DNA of 64,000 nucleotides from Morchella semilibera (lineage: Eukaryota > Ascomycota > Pezizomycetes > Pezizales > Morchellaceae): assembly GCA_009192285.1 (NCBI GenBank), contig CM018603.1, positions 4,562,062 to 4,626,061 of the forward strand, in the 5' to 3' direction. This document shows positions 32,249 through 43,090 of the stretch, in pieces. The notes beneath the pieces were generated by a model, which was not told where the DNA came from, did no database searches, and saw only the letters and a program-made list of their open reading frames with translations. Numbering within the stretch: position 1 is the stretch's first letter; every line of letters begins with the position of its first letter. The translations under genes and the position numbers were made by a program.

Positions 32249-32333
32249 TGGTTCCAGAGGGGGTCAAATCCTCGACCCTGCCGTAACATACTAGATATTA
32301 GCACCACGCGCTAACCAACTGAGCCATGGAACC
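32249..32333 (-). tRNA. tRNA-Ile(AAT), intron-containing, possibly decayed
   Basis: The acceptor strands GGTTCCA and TGGAACC pair fully; the A box region TGGCTCAGTTGG is good; the loop CTAATAT places anticodon AAT at 32297-32299. An extra segment of about 11 bases after the anticodon fits an intron. The anticodon stem has a mismatch and the T arm reads GAGGA-TTTGACC-CCCTC instead of a TTC loop, weakening the B box. It may be a pseudogene. Confidence 0.6.
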
Positions 32334-35300
32334 TGGATAGAGCTAAAAATTCGCTTGACTAGGGCCGGCGTGGTCGGCATGGAGGTGTATGGGAGGGGCG
32401 GGGTTCGGAGGCTTGTAGAACACGCTTTTCGGGAGTGTTGCTCTCTGGATACACGGCAGGACTCACCGGAGCTCTCACAAAGCCAGAGGTATAGGTCGAC
32501 TAAGAGTCCCTAAGATTATGACTGGTGGAAAGGCCTATGACAATCTTCAACTGCTTCCGATACTCTCTCCCGGAGTCCGTATATTTACCCGCCCCGATTT
32601 GCAGCATATGCCCGGGCCTTTATCCCTATACCCTGTCGAATACTTACTTGTAGCTGCCAATTTAAGGAATCAGGTAGGTTGATATGACACTTCTTCTGCC
32701 CTTAAAACATCTCCCCACAGATCACGCATGGTGCCCAAGTCTAGTAGCGTCCGACACAGAGCTCTCTGGACAGGTTTCAACCAAGCGGGCAACGGATGAG
32801 TGGCCAGGTTGGTGAGACTGTAACTTTATGTGCTGAGATGTGCAGTCGTAGAGGATACTGCGGTAAGGACAAAGATGTTTGGTATAAGTACTCGGAGGTG
32901 ATGGATCCGTACTGGTTGCGGTATCTGGAGGTCGTTCGTTGCATAAGTAGCCCACCGGAAACACCCCAATGGCTGTCTGGAAATCTGATAAGTTGTACCC
33001 AATACGCACCTTCTAAAAGATTGTACATAGTTTTTTGTTGCTGCCTGTACTTGGTAGTAGCTCAATGGATTCTGTGCGTGGTGCTATTATCTCTGTGCCC
33101 CGTTAAATATTCCGTTTCGAGCAGATCTCCGGCCAAAGGATAAAATTTTACCGTTGCTATACTCGCGTATGGCGAGTCCAAATACCCCAGCAGTGTGTGT
33201 GTGTGTGGTGTGGGGGGGGGGGGGGGTTATGCCCTGCATGTGTGTGCGCGCCTGAAAACCTCCCTTTTCCCCGGAAGAGGGAAGGGGGCGTTTTTCAGGA
33301 AATGGTAAAGGGGGGTGCTGGACGATCGTAGCCTGTTTGGTTGCTCCGGAATTGTGGATGGAGACGGCGGTTGATACTGGGAAATGATTCCGAGCGCCGG
33401 TTTCTCCGTCGGGTAACGGTTGGGGGTGATGCCCCGCGGCCATTGTATGTAGCTATCCTTTATACACTATTGCAATGCGGAGCCGAGATTCTCATAGGGG
33501 GAAAGGCCCCGGAGGCGCCGGGCCAGTTTCTGTTATATCTCTTTTTTTTTTCTTCTTTGCCTGCGGCTGGGGAAAGAAAATAATATTGCCCACGAAATCG
33601 ATTGGGGATCAAGGAGCCGAATACTAAAGCCAACCATCTACCCCGCAACCTGTGGGATTGAGAAAGGTGGAAGGGCTGCCATATCCGCCTTGCCCTCGGC
33701 TTTCACACGGCGTTCTGTTCTATGGGTCTGTAGGCAACTCCTCACAAGGGTTAATCTGCGTTTTGGGCCTGATAGGGGCCTATCTTTGTAGGTTCGGGCT
33801 GTGGTAGTGTCCAGGGCGCTAATGATATCATGGATGTTTGCGGGAGTGGCTCGGGGGTGGTAAACCCGAGCTGGTCTGTTTTTCCGCACCCAACGATCGG
33901 AGGTCTCTTATACTCTTTGTTATTTACATATTCCCTTATCCAGCTTCCCCTTTGACCGCGAACCCCCCCCCCCCCCGGGGGTCTTCTACAACCCGGACCT
34001 ATATATAATCCTGCCAGAAAAGGATCATGACATTGGAATAGAGGAGGTCATTAAGGGCCTATGCAGTGGCACCCCAGGTTTCCCGATCGAACTTACCTCT
34101 AGCTCCGTAGATATCTTAAATATCGGCACCTATTCCCGATCCGCCATGGCGCCTTGTCGACCCACATGTACAGTGCATCTGTTTATGCCTATAGCTAGGG
34201 CCGTTTCTGGCGGTAGTTTTGGTTCTGGTTCACCCGCGCTGGTGTTTTGGTGCGGGAATAGGTTCCTTGAGGAATACTTGGAAAGGCATTGCGGAAGCAG
34301 CTCTTGCGGCGAGTGGCATCCGGGTAATGACAGCCCGGCCTAGGTAATAGGAAGGACAACAAAAAAAAATTTCTTCCCCCCGTATGATTTGGCGGGACCG
34401 TCTATAGCGAGGAGTCGGCATTAATATATACATGTTCAAGTTGTTGCTTCGCCCCCCCCCCCGCCCCTCCCCAAACCAGCATCCTTACACAGAATGAACT
34501 CCACGGTAGACATAAGATATACCTTCCCTAGTGCTTTCAGGTAGGATACTACTCCAATGCCGACTTCCTAGACACAAGCCCGTAGATACCCCTTACTTTT
34601 AATATCCGGCCTTTGCCGGCCTTGTAGCCACTTTCTTTCGCCCGAGGTTCCACACCCACACGAGTCTCAACCATCACCGCCGCCGGTTTTAGGTGCGCTC
34701 CGGAGCTCGCCCGGGGGCAGAAGGAAGCATGGGGAGGGCTGGCAGGTGCATACCCTTTGCCTCTACTGCTACCCTCTCTCAGTCCTTGCATAGCGTGATC
34801 GTTGTCAAAGGTAACCGGAAGTTTGCGTTGTAACAAAATCCGTTTGGGAATGCATTGTAGCTTCGACATCGCCTTGCCGTAACCGTAAGAGGCGTAAGAT
34901 AGGGAACCTCAGTTCTATGGTCTTCTGGAGTTATGGGTGTCTAAAACCTTTCTACGCGTTTGGGAGTGGTGCTTTGAAAATTTAGGTGTTTTAGGCCACC
35001 AAGCTAGTTTCCGATTATGTTTGACAGTGCACAATACCATGCGCTGTGGGTACCTCTGCCCCATCCTTGTTTACAAAAGCTGCCTCCGGAGCGCCTGTTT
35101 TGATCCGTTCTTTCGTCAGTTGGGTAAATTTATTACCCCCCCAAATCCCCGTTCCATGCATAACCTAACCAAATGGTTCCTCATATCCGATCACATATTC
35201 ACACCATTGCGCCGGTAAAACCCGCCTCGCAGACCTCTCCCCGGAAGTTCCCCGCCAACGGCATCATCTCTAAGCTAGAGCCTCTCAAGTAGGCTCTATT

Positions 35301-35735
35301 CGAAGCAGCCGTTCAACCGCGCCCAGATCAACGTGCGAGTGATGGTCCATGATGGGACCAGCAACTGATACATTACTTTTGTGGAGGCGGCCCAGGGGAT
35401 TGGGGGGGTGTGGTTGTTTGTGTCATGAGACACTGCTGGCATGGTATAGAAGTCGGGTAACACTCAGAAAAAAATTTTCAAGCTACTTCTAAAAACAACT
35501 CGGTGGCCAAAATCGCTCTGCACTCGTGCCCCTACCTACGCTCACCTTTCCTCCCTCCCTTTAATTCTACCATGCGAGACGCAAATCCATACACAAAAAA
35601 CCAAATTGTACACAGGCTTAGATGCGGTGCTCCACATGGCTAGGACCCCCACCTACGTACCACGCACCAGAATAAATCTCGCGACCCAAAGCCCGGAAAT
35701 ACGCGTCCGCGGTCTCAGGAATGACTAGAACTTTT
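32334..35735. other. Intergenic, gene-poor
   Basis: No gene is supported over 3.4 kb. A TG run passing into G runs at 33193-33226 and C runs at 33966-33977 and 34452-34462 are present. Frames of 60-120 codons overlap on both strands without motifs. Confidence 0.45.
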
Positions 35736-35738
35736 ATT

Positions 35739-35795
35739 AGGGGTAACCAAACCTGAGCTGAACTCCAGTTGAGTCCCGGAGTTGTGGTTCTTAGT
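35739..35795. repeat. Left terminal inverted repeat of the Harbinger element
   Basis: Pairs with 39149-39200 in inverted orientation. The first 18 bases match at 15 positions, and a second block TTGAGTCCCG...TTGTGGT matches after an 11-base gap. Confidence 0.7.
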
Positions 35796-35853
35796 TTAAG
35801 TAGCTAAGGGAAATGCAGTTTGGTGAGTGCTAGTGTTGTGAATTTTTTTTCCA

Positions 35854-35887
35854 AAAGTCCAACCAGCGACTTCACCGGTTGGACTTT
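35854..35887. repeat. 11-base perfect inverted repeat inside the Harbinger end
   Basis: AAAGTCCAACC and GGTTGGACTTT are separated by 12 bases, about 60 bases upstream of the transposase start. It could be a subterminal binding site for the Myb-like protein or a hairpin; this is inference. Confidence 0.6.
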
Positions 35888-35948
35888 GAAAAGATGGTAT
35901 GACCTTCCCGATATGTACTAGAGTCTACCGCTTGTTGTTCTAATCATC

Positions 35949-37425
35949 ATGCCACGAATTTCAGACAAAAAAAGAACTCTCGAGAGCTTGCAGAGGAGGA
36001 CAGAAGCAGATGCGCAACCGGAGGTGTTGGGTTACGCTGTGCCAATAGAGTTTATTGAGTCTTCTATTGAGGTGAAGAGTGAGAAGGAGATATCTTCTGA
36101 TTCAGAAGGATACTTGGGTAGTACGGAGGATGAGGATGGGGGTGATGGCAGCGAAGTACAATTGCTGTTAGGGCAATCGGCTACGATTTTTTTTTTGTTT
36201 ACTTCATTTATTGCATACAGCCCTAAGACTATGGGCCACCCCCTCTGGGGCAGACCTGTTTTCCTCCCCTCTTCCCTCAAGCTGTCAGCAATCGGCTACG
36301 AGAATGGAGGCACTTTCATCCGATACTGGAATGATCTCTCAAGCATTGGAAATCCTTGAGCCATTAAAATACTGGGAACCCCGTTATCACGCTCAAATGG
36401 TAGCGACAGTTGAGGAATGGTTTCATCAACCTATTCTCAAGAAGAATGAGTTTTTAAAACATTTTTCCGAATGAGTAAAAACTCTGTTGGAACGTTTCAA
36501 CTTTGCGACACCATCCAATTTTTCACAACCTATCGAACTACTCACAAAAGCTTGTTGAATATCAGCTTGCTGTTTTTCTGTGCAAGTTGAGAGGGAGTGG
36601 AGGTGGAAACATGGTGGCCAGGATTTTGCTTAGGATATCAGGAGGGACGGTCTCGCTATATGTTTCTGGCAGCGATTATAACCACGAAATCTGTTTCCAT
36701 CAAATGGCCAACAGCGAGACAAGGGATTATGCATGCCCAGAGAGTTTGTGATGCATCTATGGGGGTGTTTCCAGGCTGTATGGGGTTGATGGTACTTTTA
36801 TCACATTGAAATATACACCTCTAGTTGATTGGTATTTATATTTCAATCGTAAAGGTACATATGCACTTAATGCAATGGTGGTTTGTAATGACGAAGGCCG
36901 AATCACCTACACGCGAATAGGTGATGCATCTGTAGTCCACGGTGCCCGCATCTCCGATCGTTCTCAACTCAATCCCAATCCTCAACGATCCTCTGCCGAT
37001 AACGAATTCTTAATTGGTGGTTCAGCTTATACCTGCACAAAACAAATGGTAGCGCCGTCCAAGAAACCGAGAGCTCCGAACAATGACTGCAAACTATTCA
37101 ATGCTACACTCAGCTCCCAAAGAACTGTTATTGAACATGTTTTTGGCATTTTGAAAAGCCGGTTCCCCCCATTACTTTGATTGATATCAAAATTACTAGT
37201 TCAGATACTCATCGAACTATTATTAAGTAGTTTGAAACAGCCTGTATTTTACTTAATTTTTTATTAGATAATGAGGATGACTTGGATTGGGATTACCAAG
37301 AGGACATTGCAGAGCTCGCACAGGAAAGTCAGGAGTCAGTGGGTAATGAAGTGGAATTGAATGGAAACTAACGGGATGATGCATTACGGGAGGCTTTGTT
37401 CACACATATGAACAATATTGCTTAA
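35949..37425 (+). pseudogene. PIF/Harbinger transposase, broken
   Basis: Starts MPRISDKKRTLESLQRR at 35949. The first block runs to a retroposon insertion after LLLGQSAT; coding sense resumes in register after the duplicated target with RMEALSSDTGMISQALEIL. Further blocks in shifted frames follow. The first catalytic Asp is visible in GVDGTFITLKYTP (about 36788), in the context of YFNRKGTYALNAMVVCNDEGR. The second site reads ASVVHGARI, where the family normally has a His-Asp, so the catalytic Asp seems replaced by Gly. The Glu is in SSQRTVIEHVFGILKSRF (about 37133). The C-terminal NFLLDNEDDLDWDYQED and REALFTHMNNIA, ending at 37425, are still readable. At least three frame changes plus the insertion mean no full product. 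Confidence 0.85.
36187..36288 (-). mobile_element. Short A-tailed retroposon in the transposase
   Basis: A 102-base insert, T10 on the forward strand (a reverse-strand A tail), lies between two perfect copies of CAATCGGCTACGA at 36174-36186 and 36289-36301. The end next to the tail reads, on the reverse strand, CTGTATGCAATAAATGAAGTAAAC, matching the other short inserts. Removing it leaves the transposase reading in frame, so it landed in a still-readable gene. Likely a 5'-truncated LINE copy or a SINE. Confidence 0.88.
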
Positions 37426-37496
37426 ATATTGATATGTACATAAAAGAACTGCTTTTGAAGGCCGGTCCAATGTTAACAATATATAGTCAGACGTTA

Positions 37497-38385
37497 AGAG
37501 GAATCTGAATCCCTAGTCAATTTAGCCAGCAGCAACTCTGTCTTCCCCTCCATGTTGCGCAGTTTAATTAGTGACTCGGCATGTCTATTTCTTTTTTTTT
37601 CCAAAAGAAACTTATAGTTCCGCTCATCTCTCTGCTTTTCCCACTCTAGTCTTTTCTCTTCAAACCTAATCCGCTTGTCCTGAATACTCTCCAATGTTTC
37701 CTCCACCAAATTGCCCTCTCCCTTTTTAATGCCTTTTGACCGGTGCCTTTCACCTCACCCTTCCGGCTTGCCACAATTGGATTCTTCATTCCGCCGGAAA
37801 GTGGATGGTTATCTGCATCATCATCACTAGAGATTTGCTGAGTATTTTCCTCCAATTGACTGTCAAACTCCGGGTCCAGACCAGCGACGTCTTATCTTTC
37901 ATACTAGAGACCTTTTCCTTCACAAGCTCTCCCCTTCCAAATAAAATAAAATCCTCTTCCCCACCGGTTTCAGAGGCAAATAAAGGTCTGATTGCGTTGA
38001 TCCGCTTCAAAATATCATCAATTTGGTCAACATAAGGGCACATTTTATTTAACCAAATGAGTTTGATACTTTCCCACTTCTCAGGATCACCACTATCCTC
38101 GGAACGTTGGTCGTCACTAGTAGACTGTAGTCTATCCCTAGCGGCTTGATACCTCTTCTTCATGCTCTCCCATTGAGACTCCATCGCATCCGCCGTTCTC
38201 ACTTTCCCAAAAACCTCTGTTGGGATTTTGAGGTATGTGCTCTGCCCGTTCGTCTCGAGTTCCGAGTAATTGGTGATATTGCTTGACAACCAATCAAGCA
38301 GCTGCTCCTTCTCGTCGTTGTTCCAAGCTCCGGATTTGGGTCTTGTATTTACCAAAGCTCGCTTTGAAGATTCTTTGTCCGCCAT
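37497..38385 (-). pseudogene. Myb/SANT-like DNA-binding partner of Harbinger, broken
   Basis: Starts at the ATG at 38385 (MADKESSKRALVNTRPKSG). The N-terminal part has a Myb/SANT-like trihelix: AWNNDEKEQLLDWLSSN, then a middle helix, then DAMESQWESMKKRYQAARDRL. PIF/Harbinger elements commonly encode such a protein, which helps the transposase bind DNA and enter the nucleus. The later part (SDDDADNHPLSGG; then an EEKRLEWEKQRDERNYKFLLEK coiled coil, ending DSDSS) lies in other frames, so about two frame changes separate the blocks. It is convergent with the transposase, with about 70 bases between their ends. Confidence 0.78.
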
Positions 38386-39148
38386 TAAAAAAGATCTGTT
38401 ACTGGCTGATTTCTCGGCGCTGATTCCCGAAAGCTCAAACAGGAGCACCCAAATCTAACGAGGATTTTTTCTCTGGTGTTGAAACTGCCCCCTCTCTGTC
38501 TTGAATAGTTGTGAATCGGCTGAGTACACCTTGACTTCTCGGCATAGTGATCGAAAAGCTCGGCCCAACAGTGCGCCCCCTCCCCTTTCCACTAGCCACC
38601 AAAACCACACCTCCTACAACTTCAACTGGAGAGGGTGAATTACTATTCCCAGTAGGAATGCATCCCGCCATTGGAGATCAAAGGCTCGGTCCATAAGCAG
38701 AAACTCCAGGGAGGTCCGCTTCCCCAACAGTCCCAGCCACACCTTCCGGGCCCTGGATGGATAAGAAACAATTGAGGTAGAACTGATTGCTCAGCGTAAG
38801 GTTGCGATTTCTCGGCGCATAATCGTGCAGGCAATCATTCAAGTCCCTATCACAATCGGTTAGTACATGGTCTCCGATGAACCCGGACAGGACTATACCC
38901 AGTGGAGTGGTGATCAATAGGGGAATTTAAATCACCCAAAGCTAATTGAATACTTGGGAGCTATGACCTGTCTCCTTCCATCATGCTTTATTGTTTTTGG
39001 CTGTTGTATATATCAACGGGTTTTTCCTCTGAGGTTGTGAAAAAACCCTTTACCCCGCCGCTAGTAAGGACGCTAAAGCAACAAAAAAAAATTGACTTTG
39101 GGGTCTTCAAACCTCAGCCCCCATTCTGGTTAACTTCTGCATGCTAAA

Positions 39149-39200
39149 AACCTCAACTTGACCACAACCTCGGGACTCAAATTCAGGTTCGATTACTCCT
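39149..39200. repeat. Right terminal inverted repeat of the Harbinger element
   Basis: Inverted partner of 35739-35795; the outermost bases read GGTTCGATTACTCCT on the forward strand. Confidence 0.7.
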
Positions 39201-39203
39201 ATT

Positions 39204-41070
39204 TTCTATACCTTATACAAAGGGTCGGAAACAAATGCCGGACAACAATATCCTAGTTAAATCAAGCCTATGCCTTCCTCGAGGTTCTCACTAGTTAACG
39301 CGCGGTAGCCTTAAGTGTTTACTTCTGCTGCTCTTCTTCCATATGCGGGGTAGTGCACACTACCGGCAGAGTTGAGGAAGCTTTTGTTACCTCGCCGAGA
39401 GAAGATACCGAGGTCCTGGCGTCATTTTTGTGTGGTATTGTCCGTTGCTCGGGGACGATCGTTGGGGGGGTCGGTATTATCCCTTTGTTGAAGTAATGCT
39501 GGCAGCTCCTATGGGCCTTGTGGTTACAAGCCTATGGACCTTATGGTTACAAGTGGGTTAGATACCGTAGGGAAGCTTTTACGCTCGCGTTCTGGTACCG
39601 CCTCTCCCGCCTCAACAAACAAGTCAATCGCCGCCTACCGGAACTCCGAAACTCCCCCACGCTGGCGAAAACTTCGCCTGGCACTCCATAGAGCATGGCT
39701 CCATGGCTCAATTTAGTTTGTTAGTGCGTGGTGCTGATATCTCCTAGGGTATGTTACGCCAAGGCTGGGTTCGGCCCCTCCTGAAACCAGAAACCTCCGC
39801 CAGTTTACTGCGGTGCTCAGCTCCTCTATCCTTGGTGCTGGGGGTTGTGGTGGTGGTGGTGGTCGGCGCTGTATTGGTCGCTGGAGATGGTGGGGGCCTG
39901 GGGTGGATTTTTTTTATGGCTTGGCGGCCGCCGCATCGACTACTCATGCTTGGTACGTACCCACGCGTCTCCGCTAACATTAGAGACGTATTACAGCTAG
40001 ATACTATTGGATATCCGAAAGCGTTCTGTGAGGACAAGAAAGAAGGAACTTTCAATGAACTAAACCAAAAAAAAAAAAAAGAAGAAGGGAGGAACCAGGA
40101 TAGAATGCTAAGCCGAGTGATACCCCATGATTCAGGTGCGACACCAAAAGCTCGACCGCGAGGGGCTTCTCAACCGGAGAAAGGTTATGTTATTCACACA
40201 TATCCTAGGTGGAATAAGCAAAGATCCTCCAATGCGTCGCTGATCGGCGAGGGGGGCTTCGGGGGGCGCGATTCGTGTCCTCATTATCATGATGGGGCTG
40301 GTATATATGGACTTACAACGTCGTTGAACTCCCATGTCCTGGGGATATAGATACTTGCTATATTATACTCAAGAGGTTTTCTATTCGGACTTTTGCGCGC
40401 TCAGGTTCCAGTTATATGTACAGGTATAACCCTACGGCCTCCTCCACCACCTACATCGGGGTCGACGTACCCGGCACCAGAAAGAATCCCCCCGCGGCAG
40501 CCGGAAACCTCCCAAAACCAACCCCCCCCCCTCTCCTCCCCCTTCCCCACCCCTTAACACTCCTATGTCCCGTGGGCCCGCCGTTGCCGGGCAGTCGCAC
40601 TAGAAAAACCTTTCAACGCTAACAACCCGCGAGGCTTGGCATCCTCCCGGGGGCGGGCACAGGGTGAATAATAAGACCTTTTATAGGCGACAAGCTCGCC
40701 AGAACAGGATTCAGTGATGTAGTAGTGTCACGGTGGCTTGCCATCCCTTGATGATATGTGCCCGACCCGGGTTCCATTCCCGGCAGATTAATTCTTTAGT
40801 TAGAGGACAGTTGAAGGGGGCATCATTTGCGCTTCGGACCTGACCCCTTCTTTTTTCTTTCGTTTCTTCACATACCTGGTCATTTGGTGGGTAAGCGCTT
40901 GTATATAAAAATCTCTTTATATTCATTATCCGGCTTAATTTAAACGTAATTTTGACAAATCTTCTACTCTCTCTTAATCTAGGTCACGGTGCTCTGCAAC
41001 TCTACGTATCAATCTCAAATTCGAAGGAATAAGGTACCATCCCCCCAATCTAAGTTATTTACTATAAACC
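39204..41070. other. Intergenic, possible A-tailed insert and tRNA-like T arm
   Basis: No gene is supported. At 40056-40080 a CAATGAACTAAACC sequence runs into an A tract, resembling the short retroposon ends; AAGAAGGAAC before and AAGAAGGGAGGAAC after could be a degraded duplication. At about 40773-40789 a perfect tRNA-style T arm (CCGGG, TTCCATT, CCCGG) occurs without a matching acceptor stem. Confidence 0.4.
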
Positions 41071-41550
41071 TTATTCGGTATTAGAGTCGCTCTCTACGCT
41101 TCTCTCCACCTCCGGCTCGGCCCTCTCCTCCCCAACCATGGCCCGCAGCACCCCCGCCGTCGCTTGATTCTGGCGCATGAGGGCTGGGACGCGGCCCATA
41201 TAGCGGGATGTCACTGCCGGCGGGGCAGGGCCTTCATGGCTACCGGCGTTGTTAGTAGTCCCCATGCCCTGAGGGCGGCGGTCACCCCTTGCAGTAGAAG
41301 GCCGGGGCGGAAGGTGAGCGGGTTCAATGAGGTGTTGGGAGGTGGGAGGGGGTGTGAGGTGGGTCATGCGCCAGGGAGGGGCGGTCCAGAGCTCGTTGGT
41401 CGCGGAGGATAAGGCGGGCGTGGAGGTGGTAGGGATTATTCCGGGGGTGGGTGGTGGGCTCGGGGTTCGGGGGCTGGTGATGAGAGGGGCGGGGGTGCTG
41501 AGGGGGAGCGGACGGTCGTTGAGGTCAAAGCGGCGGATTGGAACGCCCAT
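41071..41550 (-). CDS. Proline-rich disordered small protein
   Basis: A 159-residue frame from the ATG at 41550 to the stop at 41071. It starts MGVPIRRFDLNDRPLPLS and is rich in Pro, Thr and Ser, with short SP/TP repeats that could be phosphorylation sites. The last 40 residues become helical and acidic (LRAMVGEERAEPEVERSVESDSN). No domain, signal peptide or membrane segment is seen. GC-rich composition contrasts with flanking AT-rich DNA, which supports coding, but a competing forward frame of 80 codons overlaps. Function unknown. Confidence 0.5.
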   Translation of the reverse strand: MGVPIRRFDLNDRPLPLSTPAPLITSPRTPSPPPTPGIIPTTSTPALSSATNELWTAPPWRMTHLTPPPTSQHLIEPAHLPPRPSTARGDRRPQGMGTTNNAGSHEGPAPPAVTSRYMGRVPALMRQNQATAGVLRAMVGEERAEPEVERSVESDSNTE

Positions 41551-42500
41551 TATCGGTTTTTGAGTTGGCTGTGAGGGTTCAGGTGGGTTGTGGATTGTAG
41601 AGCTCTAGCACAAGTATGGTTGCTTATATTCCGCACCACAGCGAGTGGGCTTTATAGAATTTGGGGAAGGAAGAGGCATAGTAGAGGAGATTCATTCACC
41701 TTGAATATTGCGCACAGTCTGGAACTTGATAGAGGGATAGTATGTGGTGCTCTGGCTTTCAACTGGTGTCTTTCAAGGGAGATTCTGATGGCGGTTCACC
41801 AATTCTAACTTGAGACCTGTCTCGTGTGGATATGCGGTGTGGTGAGTCTTAAAGGTGGCGTGCCGCCGTCCCGCTCTGTCTGCTTAGGGACCAACAAGAG
41901 CCTTAGATTCCAGCCATCTTATGGCTTAAAACTAAAACCTGGCTGCAAGTCTGTAATGAAAGGGTATAAGCGGGTATCATACCGCCCTACTTCAAACTTT
42001 TTACATACAAAAACAGGTAAATGGCATGGCTAAAAACCACCCAAACAGACAACATATCAAAACTCTATGAGATCAAAATTTTCATCATACCTATATCTAC
42101 AATTTCATCTTTGATATCTTGTCTGATCGAAAGCTTATTCGCGGTGTAGTTTATGTCACCTCTAAGATGCGCGGCACCATGGCATACACATACTCCTGAT
42201 GCCTCCCTGGCTACTCGCGGGGATGCGATATGGGAGGGTAATTACAGTAGGCTTCCGGCTTTCCCGCCAACATCGACGGTTCCACACATCCAAAGGCTGA
42301 CAAACCGCCACCTGATCTTCCTCCTGCCTGTGCAGGCCTCAAAATCAATCATTGACACCTAGTTACCTCCTCCCCAGTCCCAGCACCGGCGTGCCCCGAT
42401 ACAAACCCTAACCCATAGTGTATACCCATGTCAGCCAAGCCCCACAACCACTACGTGAAACTTTTTAGCTCAAATTGCCTTGACGGAGAATCGCCACCAG
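41551..42500. other. Intergenic
   Basis: Nothing coding is supported. Presumably holds the promoter of the 41071-41550 gene. Confidence 0.5.
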
Positions 42501-42581
42501 TCTTTGGTAGTATAGTGGTTAGTATACTCGCTTGTCAATTGACGAAACGCGAGTGACCGGGGTTCAATTCCCCGCCAGAGA
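42501..42581 (+). tRNA. tRNA-Asp(GTC) with a small intron
   Basis: Acceptor TCTTTGG pairs with CCAGAGA with one G-T wobble. D arm GTAT-AGTGGTTA-GTAT; anticodon GTC at 42534-42536 in stem CTCGC/GCGAG; T arm GGGG-TTCAATT-CCCC. About 10 bases of intron follow the anticodon (ATTGACGAA...). The sequence GTCAATTGAC is a perfect palindrome, so the intron can pair with the anticodon as in other pre-tRNAs. Confidence 0.92.
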
Positions 42582-42998
42582 GTTCTTTTGTTCGTTCACT
42601 GAGCAGCCCAGTTGGCCTCCGAGTTCGGTGCATTTTGGGGGTGCTGGCTGGTGGGGCGAGCGGCTCCGCTTCACCGATACTCACTCGACTTAAACCGCGG
42701 ATGAGCGACCGAGTGCTTTTTGATGGAGTATTTTGTGGATGGGGGAAGCGACAAAGTTGGTGGAAGCCTGTCTTAAGAGCAGGGATGACGAAAGATGCTC
42801 CTTGACAGTTTCCTGCGCTCGCGCCTTATATTGGCGGGCGATAAAACTTGAGGCGGGGGAAATTGTAGGTAGGCTGGTGGATGTGAATGAGCCAAGAAAT
42901 GCACAAATTTTTGTATCCCGAACCTCCGCCTGAAAAGAACATCAAGATATTCCGCAACGCCGAGGAATGGACCGGCTGTAAAGGGCACCAAAAAGAAC
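42582..42998. other. Spacer between two tRNA genes
   Basis: No gene is supported between the two tRNAs. Confidence 0.5.
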
Positions 42999-43090
42999 TG
43001 GACGCACTGGGAATCGAACCCAGGACCATCTCAAATTTCATTGCCGAGGAGGCATTGCAAATGAGATATTATACCCCTAAACCATACGCC
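42999..43090 (-). tRNA. tRNA-Ala(TGC) with an intron of about 21 bases
   Basis: Acceptor GGGCGTA/TGCGTCC pairs with wobbles; A box TGGTTTAGGGG; B box GGTTCGATTCC is perfect. Anticodon stem TCTCA/TGAGA encloses TTTGCAA plus about 21 extra bases; anticodon TGC is at 43057-43059. The intron contains GCC-TCCTC-GGC, able to form a hairpin next to the anticodon. Confidence 0.88.

Larger units (their letters stand above)
35739..39200 (+). mobile_element. PIF/Harbinger DNA transposon, decayed
   Basis: A 3.46-kb element with a transposase on the forward strand and a Myb/SANT-like gene facing it on the reverse strand, the standard two-gene PIF/Harbinger set. Ends form an imperfect inverted repeat: left AGGGGTAACCAAACCTGA, right (inverted) AGGAGTAATCGAACCTGA, continuing with a shared TTGAGTCCCG and TTGTGGT after a short gap. 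ATT flanks both ends; the family usually duplicates TWA, so the exact boundary is uncertain by a base or two. Both genes carry frame changes and the transposase holds a retroposon insert, so it is not autonomous now. Confidence 0.8.

Noticed and set aside
40742-40800. tRNA or SINE from the T arm CCGGG-TTCCATT-CCCGG
   Set aside because: No pairing acceptor stem and only a weak A box.
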